This document shows positions 45,802 to 53,845 of a stretch of DNA of 64,000 bases, piece after piece. Origin of the DNA: Saprospirales bacterium (GTDB taxonomy: Bacteria; Bacteroidota; Bacteroidia; Chitinophagales; Saprospiraceae); NCBI GenBank assembly GCA_016719895.1, contig JADJYG010000001.1:186001-250000 (forward strand). Direction: 5' to 3'. Position 1 is the stretch's first letter. Each line of letters begins with the position of its first letter. The notes under the pieces are model-generated. The model was given only the letters and a program-made list of their open reading frames with translations. It ran no database searches and had not been told where the DNA came from. Both the position numbers and the translations under genes were made by a program.

Positions 45802-46458
45802 ATGGCGTACTTAACCGACACCATCAAAGAGTATCTGCACCCGGAATTGGTGGCCGAAGCAGCCGATATGCTGGGCGAAGGGGAAGCCCAAACGCGCACG
45901 GCCCTCCACGCCTGGTGCACCGCCATCATGGCTGGCCTGCTCGACTATGCCGACCATCCGAAAGCGATGAGCCGGATATTCCGCCACCTGGGGCTTTTCC
46001 CGCCGGATATCGCCCAACAGCCCAAGGCCCTGTTGCGCCGTGGCAACCTCGCTGAAAACGACCCGAAAGAGATTTCCGGACGCTTACTGGGCCAGCTGTT
46101 CGGACCCAAAATGCAGCCCCTCATCAACAACATAGCCGGTGTTTCTGGCGCCAGTGCGCCCAATGTATCCTTTCTGCTTGGCGTAGCCGGGCCGGTGGTA
46201 CTGAGTATTCTGGGGCAGCGCGTGCAGGCCGGCCAGCTCAACGTGTCCGGATTGTCCAACTTGTTTCTGACCGACCGCGACCGGATATTGGCGGCCCTGC
46301 CTGAAGAAATGAAACCCGTGCTGGAATTACACGCCATCGACCGGCTGGATGAAGCGCTGCCGCAGGCATCCACGGGCTTTCAATGGGCGCTGTCGTTGTT
46401 TTTGTTGATCAGCGCCGGTGTGCTGATCCTGCTCCTGCTGCGGCAGTTCGCCGGCTAA
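45802..46458 (+). CDS. DUF937 domain protein
   Basis: The 218-residue product (start MAYLTDTIKEYL) matches DUF937: AADMLGEGEAQTRTALHAWC, KAMSRIFRHLGLFPPDIAQ, LLGQLFGPKMQPLINNIAGV, VSFLLGVAGPVVLSILGQRV and GLSNLFLTDRDRILAALPEE. It ends with a membrane helix (WALSLFLLISAGVLILLLL). Function unknown. It lies 103 bp after the barrel gene and 43 bp before kbl. Confidence 0.85.
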   Translation: MAYLTDTIKEYLHPELVAEAADMLGEGEAQTRTALHAWCTAIMAGLLDYADHPKAMSRIFRHLGLFPPDIAQQPKALLRRGNLAENDPKEISGRLLGQLFGPKMQPLINNIAGVSGASAPNVSFLLGVAGPVVLSILGQRVQAGQLNVSGLSNLFLTDRDRILAALPEEMKPVLELHAIDRLDEALPQASTGFQWALSLFLLISAGVLILLLLRQFAG

Positions 46459-46501
46459 AGGTTGTTTTTCACCATTTCCTCATTCGTCATTCCGTCTACT
46501 T

Positions 46502-47689
46502 ATGTTTCAACACGTCGAACCCGGTTTACAAGAAGAACTGCAAGGCATCCGGGAGGCCGGACTATACAAAGAAGAACGCATCATTACGTCGCCGCAAGGC
46601 CCGGTCATCGATACGACCGCCCAGGAACAGGTGCTGAATTTTTGCGCCAACAACTACCTGGGGCTGAGCAGCCATCCGGCAGTGATCGAAGCGGCGATCG
46701 ATACCATCCGTACGCACGGCTTCGGTTTGTCTTCGGTGCGGTTTATCTGCGGCACCCAGGATATACATAAAATCCTGGAGGAGCGCATTGCCCGGTTTCT
46801 GGGGCAGGAAGACGCGATCCTGTACGCCGCCGCCTTCGACGCCAACGGCGGCCTGTTCGAACCCTTGCTGGGGGAAGAAGACGCAATCATCAGCGACGAG
46901 CTCAACCACGCCTCCATCATCGACGGTATCCGGCTGTGTAAAGCGCAGCGCTACCGCTATAAACACAACGACATGAATGCGCTGGAAGATTGCCTCAAGC
47001 AGGCGTCCGGCGCCCGGCGCCGCCTTATTTTTACCGACGGCGCTTTTTCCATGGACGGCACCATTGCCCAACTCGACAAGATCTGCGACCTGGCCGATAA
47101 GTACGACGCCATGGTAGGCATCGACGAGTGCCATGCCACCGGCTTCCTGGGTAAAACCGGCCGCGGCACGCATGAATACCGCCAGGTGACAGGCCGCGTC
47201 GACATCATCACCGGCACCCTCGGGAAAGCCTTGGGCGGCGCTTCCGGCGGCTTTACCGCCGCGCGCAAGGAAATCGTGGAACTCCTGCGCCAACGCTCGC
47301 GCCCTTACCTTTTCTCCAACACCGTGGCCCCGGCCATAGTGGGCGCCTCGATCAAGGTGATGGAATTGCTCAGCGGCAGCACGGCCCTGCGCGACAAACT
47401 GGAGGGCAATACCCAATGGTTTCGCAAGGCAATGACCGACGCCGGTTTCGACATCATCCCCGGCGACCACCCGATCGTGCCGATCATGCTGTACGACGCG
47501 CCGCTGGCCCAACAATTTGCCAAACAACTGCTCGGAGAAGGCATCTATGTGATCGGGTTTTTCTACCCCGTCGTCCCACAGGGGAAAGCCCGCATCCGCG
47601 TACAACTGTCGGCCGCCCATGAACCCGAACACCTGGAAAAAGCCGTGGCGGCGTTTACCAAGGTTGGCAAAGGGCTGGGGGTGATCTAG
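46502..47689 (+). CDS. kbl: Glycine C-acetyltransferase (2-amino-3-ketobutyrate CoA ligase)
   Basis: The 395-residue product is an alpha-oxoamine synthase with Kbl-specific features: FCANNYLGLSSHPAVIEAAI, GFGLSSVRFICGTQDIHKIL, AILYAAAFDANGGLFEPLLG, VGIDECHATGFLGKTGRGT and the PLP lysine in ITGTLGKALGGASGGF. It condenses glycine with acetyl-CoA or, in threonine breakdown, splits 2-amino-3-ketobutyrate. Full length with no missing motif. Confidence 0.96.
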   Translation: MFQHVEPGLQEELQGIREAGLYKEERIITSPQGPVIDTTAQEQVLNFCANNYLGLSSHPAVIEAAIDTIRTHGFGLSSVRFICGTQDIHKILEERIARFLGQEDAILYAAAFDANGGLFEPLLGEEDAIISDELNHASIIDGIRLCKAQRYRYKHNDMNALEDCLKQASGARRRLIFTDGAFSMDGTIAQLDKICDLADKYDAMVGIDECHATGFLGKTGRGTHEYRQVTGRVDIITGTLGKALGGASGGFTAARKEIVELLRQRSRPYLFSNTVAPAIVGASIKVMELLSGSTALRDKLEGNTQWFRKAMTDAGFDIIPGDHPIVPIMLYDAPLAQQFAKQLLGEGIYVIGFFYPVVPQGKARIRVQLSAAHEPEHLEKAVAAFTKVGKGLGVI

Positions 47690-47766
47690 AAATTCCGTAT
47701 GTTTAACAGGAGATATGCAACGCCTCGCAGGTTACCTTGTCCATTGACCACGTTAAAAATTGAGCT

Positions 47767-48486
47767 ATGACACCACTTCGATGCATTATTGTTGAAGACG
47801 AACCCCTTGCTGCGGAAATATTGGCTGAGTATATCGAAATGACGCCATTTTTAACCTTGACGCATACCTGTCCGGATGCCATCAAGGCGCTGGATGTGGT
47901 GCACAGCCACCCGGTGGACGTCATTTTTCTGGATATTAACCTGCCGAAGCTCAGTGGATTGGAATTTATCAAGACCCTACGGCGACAGCCGAAAGTGATC
48001 GTGACGTCGGCATATCATGAGTTTGCCGTAGAGGGTTTTGATTTACAGGTGACCGATTACCTGCTGAAGCCGATCGAATTCAACCGGTTTACCAAGGCGG
48101 CGAACAAACTCTTGCAGCCGAAACGGCAGGGGGAAGCAGCCCTCTCCCCTGCCCCGCCGAAGCCGGCCGCCAATACGCGGCCCTTTTACTTTTTTACGGT
48201 CAGCAAACGCTCGGTCAAGATCTACCTCGACGATATCCTGTTTATCGAAAGCCTGAAGGACGCTGTGTCGATCCACACGACGAGCAAGTCGTACAACACC
48301 CACTACCAGTTGGGCGAGTTGGAGGAACTGATGCACTCCGACAATTTTTTGCGCATCCACCGTTCCTTCCTGGTGGCGGTAGACAAAATCGAGTCTTTTT
48401 CGGCGGCAGAAGTGGAAATAGCCGGCCGCACGATCCCCATTGGCAGGAGCCATAAGGACTATGTGATGGAGCGGCTGGGGCGGTAA
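47767..48486 (+). CDS. LytTR-family response regulator
   Basis: The 239-residue product has a receiver domain (CIIVEDEPLAAEILAEYIEM, phospho-Asp in VIFLDINLPKLSGLEF, VTSAYHEFAVEGFDLQVTDY) and a LytTR DNA-binding domain (FTVSKRSVKIYLDDILFIES, LEELMHSDNFLRIHRSFLVA, GRTIPIGRSHKDY). It would be paired with a histidine kinase of the LytS/7TM type, but none is adjacent. Its stop lies next to the AbiGi-like gene's stop on the opposite strand. Confidence 0.94.
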   Translation: MTPLRCIIVEDEPLAAEILAEYIEMTPFLTLTHTCPDAIKALDVVHSHPVDVIFLDINLPKLSGLEFIKTLRRQPKVIVTSAYHEFAVEGFDLQVTDYLLKPIEFNRFTKAANKLLQPKRQGEAALSPAPPKPAANTRPFYFFTVSKRSVKIYLDDILFIESLKDAVSIHTTSKSYNTHYQLGELEELMHSDNFLRIHRSFLVAVDKIESFSAAEVEIAGRTIPIGRSHKDYVMERLGR

Positions 48487-49311
48487 TTAAAAATCTTCAA
48501 AAATTTGCCTTTTGGTAATAATCCGGGAAGCGATTAAATCGATCTCTTCCGGTTTGAATAAGGTTTTTTGTCTTTTTAAGGCCCTTATCAACTGAGAAAC
48601 TTCCGATTCGGTTTTCAAGATAAGATACCGGACGGCGCTAACGTCAAACATTAACGGGAAATACAATTGTAACTCCCGGTTTAATGTTTGGATGAGCGGG
48701 GTGCCTTCGGGGTCTTTTTCCCGGTGCATTTTTAGAAACGTTTCTTTATCCAGCCAGGGCTTTAAAGACGTCAATAAAATCTGGCTGCTCCGATTGGTAA
48801 TATCCGGGATATACCGCCATTCGCGCTCGTTATAAAAGGTGACCGGGCTTTTTAAAAATTTCCCCCGCCGGAAAAATCGCCCTTCATAAGGCTTCGTAAA
48901 CCGGATCAGGCGCAACAAGCGATCATATTGCCGATCGAGGGTTTCGTCCCAGCCGAACCGGGAATTATTGAGCAAATATACGATGGTGGAGTAAATGCTA
49001 TTCGTCGTGGCTGACTCCGGGCTGATATAAAAAAGCGGGCTGATTCCTGCCTGGTTGCCCCAGCTTTTGGATAATCCAACACCATAGGAGCCGTACATCT
49101 GCACGTGCGTTTTTACTTTGGATAAAGGAATATCGCAAAAACACACCATGGGCACCGCCATTTCCATACTGTCTTCGCCGGAAAGAAACTTAAAAGTGTC
49201 GAAATTTTCCAGGCAATACCTTGGGCAAAAACCTTCCTGAAGGATGGCCTTTAAATATTTCAGTTTACTAGTAAAATGAAACAGCGAATTCGAGCTGATA
49301 ACCTCTTTCAA
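48487..49311 (-). CDS. AbiGi-like abortive infection protein
   Basis: The 274-residue product resembles the AbiGi family: SNSLFHFTSKLKYLKAILQE, GFCPRYCLEN, MAVPMVCFCDIPLSKVKTHV, MYGSYGVGLSKSWGNQAGIS, PLFYISPES, and SPVTFYNEREWRYIPDI. AbiGi was described as one half of the AbiG phage-resistance pair, taken as the antitoxin with the nucleotidyltransferase-like AbiGii. No AbiGii gene is here: its neighbour, 8 bp upstream on the same strand, is a TIR effector. Composition is somewhat lower in GC than core genes. It probably forms an operon with the TIR gene. Confidence 0.8.
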   Translation of the reverse strand: MKEVISSNSLFHFTSKLKYLKAILQEGFCPRYCLENFDTFKFLSGEDSMEMAVPMVCFCDIPLSKVKTHVQMYGSYGVGLSKSWGNQAGISPLFYISPESATTNSIYSTIVYLLNNSRFGWDETLDRQYDRLLRLIRFTKPYEGRFFRRGKFLKSPVTFYNEREWRYIPDITNRSSQILLTSLKPWLDKETFLKMHREKDPEGTPLIQTLNRELQLYFPLMFDVSAVRYLILKTESEVSQLIRALKRQKTLFKPEEIDLIASRIITKRQIFEDF

Positions 49312-49319
49312 GTATTCGC

Positions 49320-50168
49320 TTATTTTTTGCCTTTGAGCCGATCTACTACTTTTAGCATGCCACTATCGAATGCTTTTCCTGAAATATCAATCACCAGCAG
49401 GTTTTTCAAATTGGAAAGTGTGGATGCAAGCGATGCTTTTAAATCCTGCAAGCGTTTCAATTCGTCCGTAAACGGAGCGATATCGAGTTCGGAGTCCAGG
49501 GCTTTTTTCACCTGGCCGCGCAAATCGGATATTTTGCGATCGATGCCTTCATTCGCTTCAAAGAAGAAATCCTTGTTAAATGCAGCATCATCGATGCTGA
49601 CGGGTATCCAGTTATTATTGAATTGGTTCAGCACTTGCGCTACGGTCAGTTCCTTGTTGACCCACCCCGAAAGCAGACTGTTGCGAGACACTACGGAAAT
49701 AACAAAATCATTGTTTTTAAATGCTTCATCGATAAAGCCCTGAATCGACTCGCCGGCAGACATATCGCTGATATCCACATGTACTTTAATCCCGTGGTCT
49801 TCCAGAAAACCTTTTACCGAGCGCATGGCAAAACTGTCCTGGTGGTTATAAGATATGAATACTTTAGAGCCATGCGCGGCAGCTGTCTCTGCCGGCGCGT
49901 GCTGGTGTTGTTGTTGGCCGGCGCCATGGCCCGGCGCTGCAGGTTTGCCGGCGCCTTTGATGGTGCTGGCCAGTTCCAGCGCTGCATAATTGATCTGGGC
50001 CTGCGTACGCTGCCATTCGCTATACTCGATCAGCCCCATATTATACTGCTTTTTGCCGTTGCTGAACCGGGCCTGCAACAACAAGGCATCGCTGGAGTGC
50101 TGCGCCAACAAAGCCAGGGCGTCTTCGGTGCGGCCCTCGGCAACTAATTGTTGAATTTGTTCTTTCAT
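49320..50168 (-). CDS. EAD11-TIR effector protein
   Basis: The 282-residue product begins with an EAD11-like helical domain (residues about 1-72: KEQIQQLVAEGRTEDALALL, DALLLQARFSNGKKQYNMGL, YSEWQRTQAQINYAALEL), known as an adaptor in Bacteroidota conflict systems. A Gly/Ala/His linker follows, then a TIR domain (SKVFISYNHQDSFAMRSVKG, KVHVDISDMSAGESIQGFI, FVISVVSRNSLLSGWVNKEL), and a C-terminal helical region (about 225-282). The E of SGWVNKEL is at the likely NAD-glycohydrolase site. TIR effectors often deplete NAD when triggered by phage. A promoter lies 36-68 bp upstream. Confidence 0.82.
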   Translation of the reverse strand: MKEQIQQLVAEGRTEDALALLAQHSSDALLLQARFSNGKKQYNMGLIEYSEWQRTQAQINYAALELASTIKGAGKPAAPGHGAGQQQHQHAPAETAAAHGSKVFISYNHQDSFAMRSVKGFLEDHGIKVHVDISDMSAGESIQGFIDEAFKNNDFVISVVSRNSLLSGWVNKELTVAQVLNQFNNNWIPVSIDDAAFNKDFFFEANEGIDRKISDLRGQVKKALDSELDIAPFTDELKRLQDLKASLASTLSNLKNLLVIDISGKAFDSGMLKVVDRLKGKK

Positions 50169-50203
50169 TGGAATTCTACGTGGTTGACATATTTTGCAAC
50201 GGT

Positions 50204-50236
50204 CAAAGGTAGCAAATGCCCATAATTTTTTTCAAA
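50204..50236 (-). promoter_or_regulatory. Promoter of the TIR/AbiGi pair
   Basis: On the minus strand, TTTG (50233-50236) and TACCTTTG (50204-50211), 21 bp apart, fit the Bacteroidota promoter. It would drive both the TIR and AbiGi genes with a leader of about 30 nt. Confidence 0.6.
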
Positions 50237-50320
50237 ACCTTGTTTTTACCGTTTCTCCGGTTTTTTTTGTCCGGGCTTGTTTTTTTACCCGCGTAGGCCG
50301 TACCTTTGCAGCCCCGCAAA

Positions 50321-50397
50321 CGGGCCATAGCTCAGTTGGTTAGAGCGCCACGTTGACATCGTGGAGGTCACAGGTTCGAATCCCGTTGGTCCGACCA
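50321..50397 (+). tRNA. tRNA-Val (GAC), CCA encoded
   Basis: A cloverleaf folds with acceptor CGGGCCA/TGGTCCG, D-stem GCTC/GAGC, anticodon stem CCACG/CGTGG with loop TTGACAT (anticodon GAC) and T-loop TTCGAAT. The T-stem has one A-C mismatch in the middle. CCA is present in the DNA at 50395-50397. A -7 element TACCTTTG (50301-50308) lies 13 bp upstream and probably starts the three-tRNA transcript. Confidence 0.93.
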
Positions 50398-50414
50398 TAC
50401 AAACACCGGGTTTC

Positions 50415-50489
50415 CGGAGCATAGCTCAGCTGGTTTAGAGCGTGCGCTTCACACGCGCAAGGTCACTGGTTCGAATCCAGTTGTTCCGA
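50415..50489 (+). tRNA. tRNA-Val (CAC), no encoded CCA
   Basis: Acceptor CGGAGCA/TGTTCCG, D-stem GCTC/GAGC, anticodon stem TGCGC/GCGCA with loop TTCACAC (anticodon CAC, reading GTG) and T-arm ACTGG/CCAGT with TTCGAAT. The discriminator A is followed by CTG, so CCA must be added. A shifted anticodon stem would give TCA, but the D-arm and variable-loop spacing supports CAC. Confidence 0.9.
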
Positions 50490-50505
50490 CTGTTTCAGTT
50501 TTTTG

Positions 50506-50579
50506 CGGGACGTAGCTCAGCCCGGTAGAGTACACGTCTGGGGGGCGTGTGGTCGCGCGTTCGAATCGCGTCGTCCCGA
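50506..50579 (+). tRNA. tRNA-Pro (GGG), no encoded CCA
   Basis: Acceptor CGGGACG/CGTCCCG, D-stem GCTC/GAGT, anticodon stem CACGT/GCGTG with loop CTGGGGG (anticodon GGG) and T-arm GCGCG/CGCGT around TTCGAAT. CCA is not encoded. It is followed 9 bp later by a strong terminator. Confidence 0.9.
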
Positions 50580-50588
50580 CTGTTTATC

Positions 50589-50627
50589 AAGGAGTTGTCC
50601 CGAGGACTCGGGATGGCTCCTTTTTTA
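50589..50627 (+). terminator. Terminator of the tRNA cluster
   Basis: AAGGAG (50589-50594) pairs with CTCCTT at 50617-50622, with an inner hairpin TCCCGAG/CTCGGGA, followed by TTTTTT. This is a clear intrinsic terminator. Confidence 0.9.
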
Positions 50628-50681
50628 TTTGCTAATCGCAAATTAAAAAGCCCGGGAGCGCGCCCGGCAGAAATTTACAGG

Positions 50682-50806
50682 TATACCCAGCGGAAAGTGG
50701 TTTGCGAAAAAGTGGAAGCAATTGGTCTATTGTCGGCGTGACTCGCAGTCACGCCGACAATGTGCGCGGGATCAGCACTTTCGCAAAGCACTTTCCGCCG
50801 GGTATA
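50682..50806. repeat. Nested long palindrome between tRNAs and the restriction operon
   Basis: Outer arms of about 32-34 bp (50682-50715 and 50775-50806) are near-perfect reverse complements, sharing TATACCC, GCGGAAAGTG and TTTGCGAAA segments. Inside lies a perfect 15-bp stem, ATTGTCGGCGTGACT (50729-50743) against 50747-50761, with a 3-base loop CGC. The whole would fold into a long cruciform. I see no gene in 50642-51124, though a transposon end or a regulatory RNA is possible. Confidence 0.8.
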
Positions 50807-51124
50807 ATTGATTTACCCACCTTTACATTCAATACTGATTACGGGGGCGGAACATATATCTGCCAAAAACCTGAGGCAGACCTGCGAACAGCCTGTCTGT
50901 TGTGGAAAGCGGAGATGCCCAAATCCGTTCGTTCGACCGCCTGACAAAATCGCCGTTGTCAACCGCTTGACACAATATTACCGGATGCATATTCTCCGAA
51001 TACGGCACACGTCCTATATTGCACCGTATTACATCACCACGGTATCACAGACTGCCCGCTGTTCGGAAACCATTTCAGTTGAACATTCACCGGATGTGCG
51101 GGCACGCTAAATCTCAGAACCCGC

Positions 51125-53158
51125 ATGCCCTACGAATCTGAAAAGACAACGCGCAAACTCAGAATCGACAAACTGCTGCAAACCGCAGGCTGGGCAATCA
51201 TTCCCCATACTTCAACATTAGATTTATCCACGCTGTCCAACCACGCTGTCGAAGAACTGCCGACAACGAACGGTCCGGCAGATTATGCCTTGATAGTCAA
51301 TGGCAGCCTGATGGGTGTGGTCGAGGCCAAGAAAGTGGAAGTGGGGGCGCAGAATGTGCTTCAACAGGCCAAACGGTATTCCCAAGGAGCGCCGGATACC
51401 ATCGGCGACTGGCACGGGTCCCGGGTCCCGTTTTTATACTCGACCAACGGCGAATCGATCTACTATCTGGATGTCAGAAACTCCGGTAATCTCAGCCGAC
51501 AAATCTATTCCTTTCACACACCGGAGGCGTTGGCGCATTTCTTCACCGACAAGAAAGAACCCACGATCAACTGGCTGCAACGAACGCCAATCGATAACCC
51601 CGAGTTGCGGGATTACCAACGGGACGCCATCAAAGCCTATGAGGATGGGATCAGTGCCGGTAAACGCCAAATGCTGCTGGCGATGGCAACCGGAACCGGT
51701 AAGACGTTTACCACGGTCAATCTCGTTTACCGGATGCTGGTATCCGGTTATGCCAAGCGGATTCTGTTCTTAGTGGACCGGAAATCGCTGGCAGCGCAAG
51801 CCGTTACCGCCTTTGCCTCGTTCGATACGCCCCGGAAGATCAAGTTCAAAGACGAGTACGAGATGTATTCGCAGCGGTTCCAGCGGGAAGATTTTGAAGG
51901 CGAGAGCTTCGATCCCACCCTGTTGCCCAATGAATACCTGACGAACCCGGATACCGGTAAAACCTTCCTGTACGTCTGCACCATCCAGCGCATGGCCATT
52001 AACCTGTACGGTAGTACCGGGGCTTTTGGCGCGGAAAGCGAAGGGGACGACGACAGCGATGCGGACGTATTGCCAATCCCTTCCCATGCCTTCGACCTGA
52101 TCATTGCCGATGAATGCCACCGGGGCTATACGTCCAAGGATACCAACGTTTGGCGGAATGTGCTCAATCATTTCGATGCCATCAAGGTAGGTTTGACGGC
52201 AACACCGGCTGCACATACCACGGCCTATTTCGGTAAACCAGTCTTCAACTACTCGCTGCAACAAGCCATCGATGAAGGCTATCTGGTGGACTACGATGCA
52301 GTCGCCATCAATTCCAACGTGCTGATGAACGGCGCTTTCCTGAAAGAAGGCGAACAGGTAGGCGTCGTCGATACCGAAACCGGCAGGGAACGTATCGATC
52401 AACTGGAAGACGAGCGGGAATTCACCACCACGGAGATCGAAGAAAAAATCACGGCACCGGACACCAATCAAAAGATCGTCGATGAACTGAAAAAATACAC
52501 CGATGCCTTTGAAGCGGAACATGGTCGTTTTCCCAAGACCCTGATCTTTGCGTCGAATGACATTCAGCATATTTCGCACGCCGACCGGCTAGTGTCCATT
52601 TGCAAAACGACCTTCAACCGGGGCGATGACTTTGTAGCAAAGATTACCGGAAGCCCGAACGTTGACCGGCCATTAAAGCGGATCAAGGAATTCCGGAATC
52701 GACCCAACCCGCAGATCGTGGTCACGGTGGATATGCTGAGCACCGGCGTCGATATTCCGGCACTGGAATATATCGTATTCCTGCGACCGGTAAAATCCAG
52801 AATCCTTTGGGAACAGATGTTGGGTCGTGGTACGCGGCGATGCAATGACATCGGGAAAACCCATTTCGTCCTGTTCGACTGTTTCAACGGTACGCTGATC
52901 CGGTATTTCAAGAATGCCAGCTACAATTTCACCATCGATCCGCCGGGCACGGAAACACTGAGCATCCGGGAACTGATCGAAAAAATCTACAACAACGAAG
53001 ACCGGTATGCCAATGCCAAAAGACTGGCAAAACGTTTGCACCGGATCGAGAAGAATATGAGCGGCAATGCCCGCGACAAATTCGCCATGTACATACCGGA
53101 TGGCGATATGGGGCGATTCGCCGAACAATTGGGTAAATTCTTTGAAAAGTACCGATAA
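51125..53158 (+). CDS. hsdR: Type I restriction enzyme R subunit, nuclease-helicase part
   Basis: The 677-residue product has the N-terminal PD-(D/E)xK nuclease (TNGPADYALIVNGSLMGVVE followed by AKK), then an SF2 helicase: motif I AMATGTGKTFTTVNL, motif II IIADECHRGY, motif III GLTATPAAHT, motif VI region EQMLGRGTRRC. It uses ATP to translocate DNA and cleaves at a distance from unmethylated sites. It ends in LGKFFEKYR at a TAA, where the next codon is the ATG of the C-terminal part in the same frame. Family members are usually one chain of about 900 residues, so this is a split HsdR or one interrupted by a stop. Confidence 0.9.
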   Translation: MPYESEKTTRKLRIDKLLQTAGWAIIPHTSTLDLSTLSNHAVEELPTTNGPADYALIVNGSLMGVVEAKKVEVGAQNVLQQAKRYSQGAPDTIGDWHGSRVPFLYSTNGESIYYLDVRNSGNLSRQIYSFHTPEALAHFFTDKKEPTINWLQRTPIDNPELRDYQRDAIKAYEDGISAGKRQMLLAMATGTGKTFTTVNLVYRMLVSGYAKRILFLVDRKSLAAQAVTAFASFDTPRKIKFKDEYEMYSQRFQREDFEGESFDPTLLPNEYLTNPDTGKTFLYVCTIQRMAINLYGSTGAFGAESEGDDDSDADVLPIPSHAFDLIIADECHRGYTSKDTNVWRNVLNHFDAIKVGLTATPAAHTTAYFGKPVFNYSLQQAIDEGYLVDYDAVAINSNVLMNGAFLKEGEQVGVVDTETGRERIDQLEDEREFTTTEIEEKITAPDTNQKIVDELKKYTDAFEAEHGRFPKTLIFASNDIQHISHADRLVSICKTTFNRGDDFVAKITGSPNVDRPLKRIKEFRNRPNPQIVVTVDMLSTGVDIPALEYIVFLRPVKSRILWEQMLGRGTRRCNDIGKTHFVLFDCFNGTLIRYFKNASYNFTIDPPGTETLSIRELIEKIYNNEDRYANAKRLAKRLHRIEKNMSGNARDKFAMYIPDGDMGRFAEQLGKFFEKYR

Positions 53159-53845
53159 ATGGCCAAACCACTGCATCAAATATTCGAGAGTTTTACCAGC
53201 GTCATGGAACTGCTGCGCAACCGGCAGTTTCAGGATTTGCTGGAAAACTACGAGCGGGCCAAGCGCCAGTTTCTGGTCGGTTATGAGATTCAGGATACCG
53301 TCAGTTCGGAAGTGCTGTTTGAGGTAGGGGGTGAACGCGATTTGAAACCCGAAGATTACCTGCACGCCTTTGAAGCGTTTGTCCGGGAAAAGGAAACCGA
53401 GATCGAAGCCATATCAATTCTACTGAACAGGCCCCAAGCGTGGAATACCAAGGCATTGAACGAACTCCGGGAAAAATTGAAAGAGAACGACTTTGGGGAA
53501 TATGATCTCCGGAAAGCCCATAAAATCGTCTACCACAAAGAACTGGTGGACATCATCAGCATGGTAAAACATGCCGCCAAAGAGTCGGAGCCGTTGTTAA
53601 GCCCGAAAGAACGGGTGGACAGGGCCATTCAAAAGGTGACTGCCGGTAAGGAATTGAATCCCGATCAACAGAAATGGATCGACTACATCAAAGAACACCT
53701 GAAGCAGAATATGACGCTGGATGAAAACGATCTTCAGGAACTTCCGGTGTTTGCGGATCGCGGCGGACTGGCAAAATTCAAACGGGTGTTTCCCGACAAT
53801 CATATCCTCCTCATCAGAGAAATCAACGAAGCAATCGCTGCATAA
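53159..53845 (+). CDS. Type I restriction enzyme R subunit, C-terminal domain
   Basis: The 228-residue product is the EcoEI-type HsdR C-terminal domain: SFTSVMELLRNRQFQDLLEN, KRQFLVGYEIQDTVSSEVLF, EDYLHAFEAFVREKETEIEA, AHKIVYHKELVDIISMVKHA. It binds the methyltransferase complex. It follows the helicase part in the same frame with only a TAA between (TAAATG). It may be an independent gene restarted at ATG, or the far side of a Gln-codon (CAA) turned into a stop. Confidence 0.85.
   Translation: MAKPLHQIFESFTSVMELLRNRQFQDLLENYERAKRQFLVGYEIQDTVSSEVLFEVGGERDLKPEDYLHAFEAFVREKETEIEAISILLNRPQAWNTKALNELREKLKENDFGEYDLRKAHKIVYHKELVDIISMVKHAAKESEPLLSPKERVDRAIQKVTAGKELNPDQQKWIDYIKEHLKQNMTLDENDLQELPVFADRGGLAKFKRVFPDNHILLIREINEAIAA

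Noticed and set aside
46562..47632. 356-codon minus-strand frame opposite kbl
   Set aside because: Antisense of a fully conserved PLP enzyme.
50415..50489. Reading the second tRNA as a TCA (opal) anticodon
   Set aside because: The shifted stem breaks the normal spacing to the D-arm and variable loop; CAC keeps all arms regular.
50506..50579. tRNA-Pro 3' end as an integration site for the defence island
   Set aside because: I did not find a direct repeat of its 3' end downstream in the window, and no integrase gene is present.
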